Below are positions 54,835-64,000 of a DNA stretch of 64,000 bases, piece after piece. The translations under genes were made by a program, and so were the position numbers. Numbering within the stretch: position 1 is the stretch's first letter; each line of letters starts with the position of its first letter. The notes under the pieces are model-generated. The model made no database searches and was not told the DNA's origin. It saw only the letters and a list, made by a program, of their open reading frames with translations. The stretch is from Trichopria drosophilae (Eukaryota; Arthropoda; Insecta; Hymenoptera; Diapriidae), in NCBI GenBank assembly GCA_030407085.1, contig CM059585.1:6689001-6753000 (forward strand), written 5' to 3'.

Positions 54835-57150
54835 CCCACCAATTGTCGAAATTACTTTTTGATGAAATTTTTTCGGCTCAAGCTTTTTCCAGAAACGACC
54901 AATCGCGTAATTAGCATTTTGGCCAGAAGCCTTCGGCGCATGTCCAATAGTCAGAGGCAGTAAGACTGATTTTAATGCAATTGCAACTGATATCACCTAG
55001 CTGGTATTGAACCATTGCTGTGGTAAATTCCTTTGATGACAGTTTCATGTCGGAAGTGACATAACCGAAACCAATATTGTAATCGGTATGGAGTGACATA
55101 GGGATTAACTACAGACGAGAGATATTATCCATCAATTGTCAACTCATCGTTGTAATGAATTGTAATACTACCGAGAGAGTTAATATTCGACAGGTACCAT
55201 TAGTGACTTCTAACTACATTCTATAGTTTCAAACAGAGATACTGTTTAAGGTGTAAGCATGACAAGTATAATGATGGCAGAAAAATAATCAAACTAATGA
55301 TCAGATCAATAATATAAGATTGGAGCTATCGTTAGACTAATGGACGCTGGTATCACGATGTTCTTTCATCAATCTGATTCCCATGCATTGTCATTTACAG
55401 CATCTCCAGTTATTCATTTGTAACCATGGCAATATCAAGGTTATCCAATGTCAACTGCTTTCTCTTAAAATGTCAAGAATTCGCCCTGAATTTCATAATT
55501 AATAACATGACAATCAAGATTTATTATTAGTTATACAGATTAAAGAAATTAAATTAATTTGAATTTTCATGGCAAGTTTGAATAACGTTCCGACACTTCA
55601 GCAAACATCGAGACCCGTTGAGCGAAGCTCCGCACTAACTGGTTGATCTCTCCTATAACTTCAGACGCTTGATTAAAGAGCTGATTATTGTGAATGACTC
55701 CCTGGAATTAAATATCCTGCAGCTCATCAAATATTTATTCATTTTAAAAATTAGATGTCGATAGCTATTATCACGATTATTCCAACTGGCTCGTTTGGTA
55801 ACATCTCATTTATCTTTATTTATATCATGATCAACAATACAGGCGGACAAAAATTGTTTTGGACAACAGACTAGTATATTCCAATGTATTTTTTCCATGG
55901 ATCAATGCCTAAAAAGTAAACATATTTTGTAGAGATACTACGTTGGGCATTTCCTCCAGTTTAATCCAAATCCGGAAGTTAATATTTTGAAAGTGGCTCC
56001 AATTTGTTAGAAAGCATCGAAAAAGTGTTAAAAAATATGGATTAAGGGGGTAAACAATTGAAAAATTGTTATTATTGATGATTTAGTTTGTATATAACAT
56101 ATAAGATATATTTGGTCAAAAGTGCCCTTAATTTTCCATTGACGCCTCTCAGGGGGTTGAAATTATAAACGCTTTTTTCTCGAAATCCGTTTTTGGAGAT
56201 GAACGGACACATAACTCGAGAAAATCTTCACCAATCGATCTCAAATTTTGACAGCTTATTTAAAATACCTTCGTCTATCGACGTATGCAGGATTTTTTTA
56301 ATATTGCTTATTTTTTATATACTATTTTCAGGTGTTTTTGTTTGCTTCAAAGTTTTAACTTTTTTCAAACACGCGCCATTTTGCGAAAAATCAATATATC
56401 GTAAAAAATCCTGCGTAGCTGTTTTAGTTGAAGCTAAAGATGTTTGTTTTTTTCGTTCCAGGTAAAAAATTTAAGGAAGCTGGATATCCGCCCATGATCC
56501 CTCTTAAAAAAAAAGGCGCCTTCGGACAAATGCTGCAGAGTCGTCATTTTGACATGAAATTAGTTAAAAAAAGATGTGTTTGTCTTGAGATGTTCACATC
56601 GTTCCATCTGAAAGTCGAGCCGCGAATAGATAACATTCGTCATTATAGCGGGGAAAAATACGTTTTCCTTTAATCTGGTCTTGTCTTAATTGAACTTATG
56701 ACCTGTATCATAATTAAAAATCTACTAGTATTATAAAACCTACGTTTTTCATACAGCCAAAAGAAAAATCCCGAAAATTCGGTGTATTTTTTATGCGATA
56801 CAGAATTGTTGACCCCCTTAAAAGCAAACAGGAAAACATTTTTTCATGTGACATTGCCGTTGTTTTTCTCAATTATTTTCACAGCCGGTTTTCCAGGGCC
56901 GGTGTGGATAGACCGTACAGTGTCCAAAAGGAAAAAAAATAAACAAAATACAAATAGAAAAAATAGTTGACAATAAAAAATACATATGACAAAAAAGGGC
57001 TACATAACCTTCTACGTTTACGTCATTTCACCTGGTTAATATTAAAGAAAATCATACAGCAGGGTTGCCATACTCTACAAACATTTCTATGGATTGCAAT
57101 TTGAAATTAAAAAAGTCATTTGACATATTGGATATATCGTTTTTAATTTT
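54835..57150. other. no gene seen; weak inverted repeat
   Basis: TTAAGGGGGTAAACAATTG at 56043 and GAATTGTTGACCCCCTTAA near 56803 are inverted copies, possibly the ends of a 0.78-kb element. The plus-strand frames at 56193-56673 have no domain I recognise. A minus-strand frame at 54911-55099 is also unrecognised. Confidence 0.35.
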
Positions 57151-57152
57151 CA

Positions 57153-57785
57153 TCTAACAAGTAACACTAGGGAAGTGATAATCACCGATTTTTTTGAAAC
57201 TGCGTATACAAGTACTTCTTTAAAAAGTATTTAACACGTGTTTTTTTGTTTTTCCCCAATAACAATTTTTGGGGTAGAAATCACCCTTGAATGTTTGTAG
57301 AAATGGCCCTTGACTGTCTTTAAAGTTGAATAATAGTATGTTAAAAATTATTTGCAGCATGTCTGTCAATATTGGGATCTTTATGTTTCTGCGGTCGCTG
57401 ATGACGATTCTAAAGGCAGGTTTTGAAAATTCAAAATGGCGGAACCAATATGGCGGACGAATTTTTACTATTTTTCAGGAATTTTGTGACCGCGACCGCA
57501 AAAACATAAAGATCCCAATTTTCATTACATTCATAGAAATTAATAAAAATTCGTCCGCTATATTGGTTCCGCCATTTTGAATTTTCAAAATCTGACTTTA
57601 AATTCTTCATCAGCAACCGCAGAAACATAAAGATCCCAATATTGACAGACATGCTGCAAATAATTTTTAACATACTATTATTCAACCTTAAAGACAGTCA
57701 AGGGCCATTTCTACAAACATTCAAGGGTGATTTCAAAAACATCGGCGATTATCACTTCCCTAGTGTTACTTGTAAGTTAGATTTG
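57153..57785. mobile_element. 0.63-kb foldback element
   Basis: The left arm starts CTAACAAGTAACACTAGGG; the right arm ends CCCTAGTGTTACTTGTAAG. Pairing holds through CCCTTGACTGTCTTTAAAG, GTTGAATAATAGTATG, ATTGGGATCTTTATG and CAAAATGGCGGAACCAATAT to a centre near 57,505. The left arm has about 80 bp (around 57195-57275) missing from the right. As in the 45-kb element, the same peptide is open in both arms on opposite strands (57326-57580 and 57431-57685). Confidence 0.87.
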
Positions 57786-60292
57786 CATTTTGCAAAGCAA
57801 GGGTCATTTAAGTGTAACTTTCAGCATAGGTTAACTTCCCACCTGTACAGTATATTTCGAATTATGATGACAGAAAGGGGTAGCAAAATTACATAAGTAG
57901 AGGAAATTGCTATTGAAGTTGGCATTGCCCTAAGTTTGCAGAATGCAAATTGCGAGCGCTAATGCAGAGCCATTGTTGACATTTTGTTTATCACATTTCA
58001 TTGAAACGTTCGTCAATTTTTGTTGATGCATAGATATCGTTATTCGTCTTTTTCTTATTTTTCCTGAACAAAATTGCGTTTCGTATGCGTCAGTGTGTGT
58101 CGCAGTTTTCGCCTAGAATTGAGCTTGGGTTTCAATTAATTTTTTGTTGGTCATAAGCATTTTTCATGAAATTGTCTGGGGAAAAGTTATGAGTCGTTTT
58201 TTTTTTAAATTATAACGTTGCCCTAAGTTACAGTACGATTCAGAATAATCTGACGAATAAAAATAAATATACGACTACACATGTGCATCCTAAAAAATGT
58301 TAGAACATTTGATAATTCTGATTTTGGATTCGGATTCAGCGGACATAAGCACCTAGGCAAATACACTAGTGTAGTGCCTCGATCAAAACACATTTTTTAT
58401 GTGTCTATGTGACCATTGAGCTAGTTTAATTATATGAAAAGCAAAAAATGTTGATCTGAAACCAAATCAGATAATCCACACAAAGATATTCTCCTCCCCC
58501 CAATCGTAAATATATATGTCTCGGCCATTGCTGGAGACTCAATTTGGCGCCCAAAATTAAAAATAGATTGTATCAGATTTATTGCAAAGCCCATGAGACA
58601 AGTCCAAAGGGGACGGACCCACATGACATTGAACATCCATGGATTTCTAATGTATAGCCATAGATCATAAATTAACTACAATGTTTTATCATAAATTGAA
58701 ATCGGCAATACCTTGTTTAGCTTGAAAAATTCTATAAGAATAAAAGGAAGTATGAAAACATTATTTTTTGTTAGAGAAATGGATACCTCATCTTAATTAA
58801 TGTAATATTTTAATCTAAACTAATAAACAAACGTTACAACAATTAGGTTCATTTCCCAATTTAAAATTTATATGCCCGAAATTATATGTACATTTTGCCA
58901 TAATTGAAGATTTTTTTTCTCAGAACAGCCCAATTAGACTATACGAACCGCTGTGGGATCAAGTAATTTATTAAATAATGTATTAGGTTTTTTAACGGTC
59001 AATTAAACCCTGCATTAGATTATCCCTAAAGTAAAATGAAACAATTAAGTTATCGTCTAACTAATATGGTGTGATATGAAGTTAAATATTAATCAATAGG
59101 TAAACAGTGCGCATGTATGTAATTTGACTTGAACCTTCAGCCTACATGGATGATACTTGGGTAGATTGAGATATTGATTTGCTCAACAAGTGAAGAATAT
59201 AGAAATCTACTTAGTTAAAGACAAAATATAATTCAATTGTTATTCTACAAATATATTTTACAACATTACAGCATTATAAATGCATAAATAACATATTATA
59301 TAAAAAAACAACATTCATATGAAATACATAAGAAAAATAATTTTTTTAATCTACCATCAAATTATACGAAATTTGGTTCGGGGTAATTGTTTGTCTTGGT
59401 ATTGGGCATTGAATTAAGCTACTTTCGAAACTCATCTAACGAATGCAATTCAACATCTGATCAGTGCTTTTGAATAAACTTATCCATAGGTCGTGAATCT
59501 TCTGGGACTCCATGGCCTTGCGTTCAACACGAGGTCGTCACGGTAAATCGAACATCTGAAGGTTTATTTTCTTGGTGTCGGAGAAACCATAAACTGGTAT
59601 ATCTATCGAAATCCGCATACGTAATGCGTGTACTTATAAAATCATTATATCAGGAGAGAAATATCGATATGAATACTATTTATTTATTCTGATTTATAGA
59701 AAGAGGTGATGTTCTATTTTCTGGTTGAAGAGCTTCCAACCTAACTAAAGTACCAGCCCGTTATAAATTAGAATATAATGCATCTAGTTCGAGAAATATT
59801 GAGTTTTCGATGACGTGCAAAATTATTCATGAAGTGTAGAATTGATGAGATTCACAAAATCGTATTTAATTAGGACGTATCGTGACGTCATGGTAAAGCA
59901 TCTAGCGATACCCTAGTTGACGTTGACGAGTTACCAGCCGATTGACGTAACGAACTAAAATTCTAACAGCGATGGACGTTCTACCAATCGAATATTAAAT
60001 GGACCTCGTGTAAAATTAGTCGATACATGACCTGTTGCGTTCGTGCTGGGAATCAACTATTGGCAAATCGATTGTTCATTTTGTAACCCATCCTGTGGAC
60101 TTTTTTCTCCATTTGCACAGACGGTAGCCACTCGGACAAAAAACTACGGGAGAATAAAATTCCCGAATCTACATTTAAAATAAATTTCTTTAGAAGATAC
60201 CTAGAACAGCACAAAAAGGCGAAAAAAAGATGTAATGAGGTCGCAAAATAATAAAACAAATGTTTGGCATAAAACACATTTCCACTATATTT
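57786..60292. other. no gene seen
   Basis: A+T-rich sequence downstream of the COX6A-like gene. Short frames are unrecognised. Confidence 0.4.
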
Positions 60293-60439
60293 TTAGTAAT
60301 TTTCCCTTTTCCTTTTTTTCTTATATTTCGTCTCTACTGGAATAGCATATGGATCGGGCACTTCATATCCGTCTGGAGGAACTGCGTTTTTGTACGGATT
60401 GTGAAACAACGTGTGGTTGCCATCACCCCAGGGAAATTT
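60293..60439 (-). CDS. COX6A-like exon 3 (FPWGDGNH block and basic tail)
   Basis: This exon encodes residues 209-256: KFPWGDGNHTLFHNPYKN, AVPPDGYE, then the unusual tail VPDPYAIPVE ending in KYKKKRKRENY and a TAA at 60295-60293. The acceptor is AATTGTCAG. Confidence 0.92.
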   Translation of the reverse strand, partial: KFPWGDGNHTLFHNPYKNAVPPDGYEVPDPYAIPVETKYKKKRKRENY

Positions 60440-61228
60440 CTGACAATTAAAAATGACTCGTAAATTTTTCGAAATTTCGAAGACAATAATTTGATCATAA
60501 ACAAGTCGTACCACGTTCCTAATGTACATGTAGGTGAAAGGACGATACGGTGGCCGTGGGGTATTATATTCATCCCTGGCCATTGGCATAATGATGAGAC
60601 TTCCAAAAATGACAGCTGGAAAGGCAATGAAACGCACCAGATTTCGCCATAAAGCTGCTTGTGGTTTCGAGTCTGTATGGAAATATTTATTACAAATTAA
60701 GTTTCAACAATTGATTTTAATGAAGGGCAATTTTCTCATTGGCTGCGTTGATAGTAAAACCTTACCCTCGCATGGATCTCCAAACTGTGGCATTTTAGGA
60801 CAGGGACAAGGAGGCTCCATTATGGGTGGAAGTTTAGCTGGTTGTGGTGGCCCGCACGGACTTTCAAGGGGGTGAACTGGTTTCTGTTGTGGAGAACAAC
60901 GTGACGAACCTGCTTTCGACAGAACTTTGGGAGGATTGGTACATTTTGCGGACGAATTACAGTGACCACAACATGATGAAGGTCTGCATGGACTGGACAT
61001 CTTTCCTCTTTTTACACTTTTCTTCGTTTTTTTCGACTTTTCCGAACCGGCCCGTTTCTGTGATCTTGGTGGACATGGCTTCTTTGGGGTTTTAGAACCA
61101 CAGTGGCTATTGCGATCGTGCACTGCAAGTACATTCGGCCTTGTGTTCGACAATAAAAATCTCCTGACACACTTAACCACAAACCCAAAGTTTGAACCGA
61201 AAACCGTCGACCGCAGAACCGGCTCCAT
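60293..61228 (-). CDS. cytochrome c oxidase subunit 6A-like protein with long N-terminal extension (3 exons)
   Basis: COX6A is a small inner-membrane subunit of complex IV. Joining 61228-60766, 60672-60512 and 60439-60293 gives 256 residues with matching phases. The core is clear: ALWRNLVRFIAFPAVIFGSL (membrane helix about 168-187), RPPYRPFTYMYIRN, then KFPWGDGNHTLFHNPY and PPDGYE. Ordinary COX6A is roughly 100-115 residues and ends near DGYE. Here about 155 residues precede the core. The first 25 (MEPVLRSTVFGSNFGFVVK, then CVRRF) resemble a mitochondrial presequence; then come Lys-rich and Cys/Pro/Ser-rich stretches, and about 22 residues, ending in a basic run, follow DGYE. Divergent testis-biased COX6A paralogues are known in insects, and this may be one. 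I am sure of the family, not of the paralogue. Confidence 0.9.
60512..60672 (-). CDS. COX6A-like exon 2 (membrane helix)
   Basis: This exon encodes residues 155-208: DSKPQAALWRN, the hydrophobic helix, then MARDEYNTPRPPYRPFTY and MYIRNV. The acceptor is CATACAG. The donor is GTACGA after GTG, chosen because it keeps the family spacing between IR and FPWG. Confidence 0.88.
60766..61228 (-). CDS. COX6A-like exon 1 (presequence and Cys/Pro/Lys-rich extension)
   Basis: This exon encodes residues 1-154 from the ATG at 61228, ending KMPQFGDPCE before a GTAAGG donor in phase 1. It contains KSKKTKKSVKRGK and Cys-rich parts such as SSPCRPSSCCGHC and EPPCPCP. I do not recognise a domain in it. The open frame continues 60 nt past the donor. 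Confidence 0.85.
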
Positions 61229-61229
61229 A

Positions 61230-64000
61230 TTCGATTCGGTCAGTACTATCGCTGTATTTTTCTATGGCGACTCATTGAAACTGATATTAAATTTAGGATA
61301 AAAAAAACTGGAAATTTTGCATTTTAGTAACCTATAATTTCGTGTTTCGAATGGGAATTGACAAGTTCCAGAACAATTGTTCCAACTTCAGGATAGGCCT
61401 GATAGTCCTTCCATTTTTAAATCATTTTATAATCATATAAACTGATCTTTTAGTTTCTTATATTTTTTTATTATTTAACAATAATACAAATAAGTAAACA
61501 AATTAATCGCATCAATTGTAGGTTTCAACACTATTTTCAGCTCTGCGAGGTGTTACTTTTATCGGCAAAAGAAGGCGACGAATGCTGATAAGTTATTCAG
61601 CATTTTCGTATAGCTCGAATCTTCTCTGGGGATAAGAAATTTAAAAACCACGCGGTGTTATATAAAACGCAGTTACTTATCCCAACGCGACAGTCCTTGC
61701 GTATTCCATGACTTGCATTTGAAAGATAAACTTGTCAGACCTATCATCATTTGCATTTCGGTAGTTTAATTTAATTATTTTACATTCGTAAGTTTTTATT
61801 CATGTACAGAAATTAATTATTACTTATACGTCATAGAGACATAGTGAAGTATTGGATAACTTAAAAGCTCTCCAACTATACTAAGAGGAAGTTGATGCCT
61901 CGTTTCCGTCGAATCTACTCATCGCATCCTTAGATACACGCTTATGCATGTATATATAACTAAATGCAAACTCGTCGGAAATTGCCCTCTCAAATATCGA
62001 GGAAATAACCGGAAGCAGATATGTTGGATAGCAATTTATCAAACAAATATACTACCCGTCATGTAATTAATAGCTATTTTCAAATTTAATTAGTATTTTA
62101 TTTCTCGCATTTGCTACCATCTGCCCAAAATAAGTAAAAACACTGATTCTTGAATAAGAAGTATTTTAGTTAATAATAACAACTAAATTCTAACTAATTC
62201 CCCAGTAAAATGTTTGTAATTCTCACTTTAGAGTACCCCATCAAGAAAGTCTTTGAGAGTGCTTATTTTTATAAATATTTAAAGTTAATACTCATTTTTA
62301 TTCAACCATCTTATCTTCTTATTCACTTAACGGATGACTTTAAAATATTGAAAGGAACGGAACGGAATTAGTCTTAAAAGTTTGACCCATGGAATAATGT
62401 ATAGCATATACGTCATCGTGTAATTAGGCTAACGAAGTCGGTGTAAACTTTCAATCAATTTTCTTGTTTGGTTTCGTTCTCAGTTCAAGCAACTAATGTT
62501 GACTTTACAATTTAAAAAATGTTTAAAAATGGAATTCGCAATTAATGTAAGTTGACATTACTCTATCTGAACAGTTTTTTAAAATAATTATTTCAAGGAT
62601 TTTTCTTTTCATCTAAAAATAAAGTTGGAATCCATTGTGGAAAGCTCTTGCCTCCGACGTTTTAAGGAGACATCGATTTCGAACTCGATCCGCATGCAAT
62701 CAATGCTACAAACTTTTTTTTCTAAAGGATGGCAAAGTTCCTTGAACACAACGCGAGCCTGCCATTATTCCACTTTTTGTTCCAAATCTAAACACGCGAT
62801 GGAGAATAGAGCCGCGTTGTGAACGAGAGGTCTAAAAATACTTTTAAAAACGAACGATACATTACATCTCATATACTCCAAACATTTACAACAAGCATTG
62901 ATATAAATGTTTGCAACAAGTTTGACAAATTGAATCATCAAATTGATTCTATAAATCTGAAAAATGGAATTTCTTTTAGTGAAAATCAATTTGGATATTC
63001 AATCCTTTAACCTCCTTGGTCAAACTCTACACATTGACATGATTGTACCAATATGTGCCATACATTATCTGTAAGTATTTCGTTTTACATCGATAGGACG
63101 ATGATGTTCACTTGTTGGCGCATCAGATGAAAGCGATGGAATCGATAAACGTGATAAATGAGCAGGTAAAAAGAAAAGACCTTGAAATTCTTTCATACGT
63201 GTGGAAGATATTCACTTTAGCTACACGCAAACCATCACTTTTTGCTAATGTTGGACACAATTAACGCATCAACAATTTCATTAATTTTATGCGCGACATT
63301 GGTACATGTAATCGTTATCTGTCACATTTTTTTACGTCAAAAATAAATGATAAATTGAACGTCATTTCTAGACTCTTAATTGTAATAATCGTTTACAAAT
63401 ATGCTTAATCAATTTCAGAATAGTTTTATCTTATAATATTCTTTAAAAATTTGCTTTTTACTTATTCCGAAAAAAAATAACTATCGGTATCACGTTACAG
63501 CATTATATTTCGGGAAATAACGTTAGGTATGTCTTGCAATCGAAGTACATTTCTATAATAGGCGCAAAAGCAACGACGTCAGCGCTTTGATAGTCGCTAC
63601 TACGACTAGCGGCGGCAGGCGTAACTACAGCATTTATAGCATCCTCAATGTTTGCATATCCTTAATGACTCATGATAGTAAACTTTACTACTGAATATAA
63701 TGTTTAAATTATTTTTTTGGACAGTTTGAAAGGACGGGTCTTATTGAGGAAGAATTTAGCAAAGACCAGTCAACCAAATTATACTTCAATAATTTTTTTA
63801 AAGATAAATCAAATTGTGAAATTCTTTCATGGATATCGTTTCAAACGAAACATCTTCCAGTAATATCTCAACTAGGGTCGATATCATGTAGTTCGATCAT
63901 GATTATATTGAAGCCTCGTTGAGTGAGACATTTAATTTCAATTTTGTAATCCCACCTTGTTCAAAATCCATTTTTGTCGTTCTCCAATCTCTAAACTAAT
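61230..64000. other. upstream flank of the COX6A-like gene; no gene seen
   Basis: A+T-rich sequence. No TATA box or other promoter element stands out immediately upstream of the ATG. The open frames at 62625-63010 on both strands are short and unrecognised. The window ends without a further gene. Confidence 0.4.

Noticed and set aside
53404..55099. Minus-strand frames at 53404-53589 and 54911-55099 as exons of a membrane-pore protein
   Set aside because: A vague likeness to porin strands did not hold in any conserved block, and no consistent splice sites link them.
58544..58555. TTGGCGCCCAAA, resembling a retroelement primer-binding site
   Set aside because: It is a 12-bp palindrome without a flanking LTR, polypurine tract or coding region.

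Overview
This is a window of A+T-rich nuclear DNA from an animal, most likely an insect. The evidence is spliced genes with long introns, standard GT/AG junctions and many short inverted-repeat transposons. The GGTTAGGTT-rich tracts and the general texture fit Hymenoptera, but I cannot fix the order from the sequence alone.

Two protein-coding genes can be read, both on the minus strand. The first covers about 1.7-23.7 kb: retinal degeneration B (rdgB, the PITPNM family), a phosphatidylinositol transfer protein working at membrane contact sites. I could follow 18 coding exons with consistent phases and a probable 19th, giving about 1,261 residues in the family order: PITP domain, acidic FFAT motif, GDSIG segment, DDHD domain, LNS2 domain. 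The second gene, at 60.3-61.2 kb, has three exons. It encodes a divergent cytochrome c oxidase subunit 6A whose conserved core follows about 155 residues rich in Cys, Pro, Lys and Ser.

The rest is introns and a gene-poor stretch of about 36 kb (23.7-60.3 kb) filled with repeats. Intron 6 of rdgB holds a minisatellite of about 30 units of roughly 92 bp, plus a 1.03-kb inverted-repeat element. Intron 2 holds a pogo-like MITE, a 172-bp tandem repeat, a broken copy of an arthropod gene of unknown function and a degenerate hammerhead-like motif. The intergenic stretch holds two more copies of the MITE and a relative at 47.0 kb. It also holds several foldback elements (29.8, 39.8, 45.2 and 57.2 kb), some with TTAA ends, a nest of inverted repeats at 28.9-31.7 kb, and long-TIR elements at 34.8 and 41.6 kb. 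One GC-rich island at 53.6-54.8 kb stands out from the A+T-rich surroundings and might be a promoter or an untranslated first exon.

The two genes are not functionally linked: one moves phosphatidylinositol between ER and plasma membrane, the other belongs to the respiratory chain. I found no rRNA, confident tRNA, CRISPR array or intact transposase gene. Exon boundaries were read by eye and should be accurate to the base where GT/AG and phase agree.
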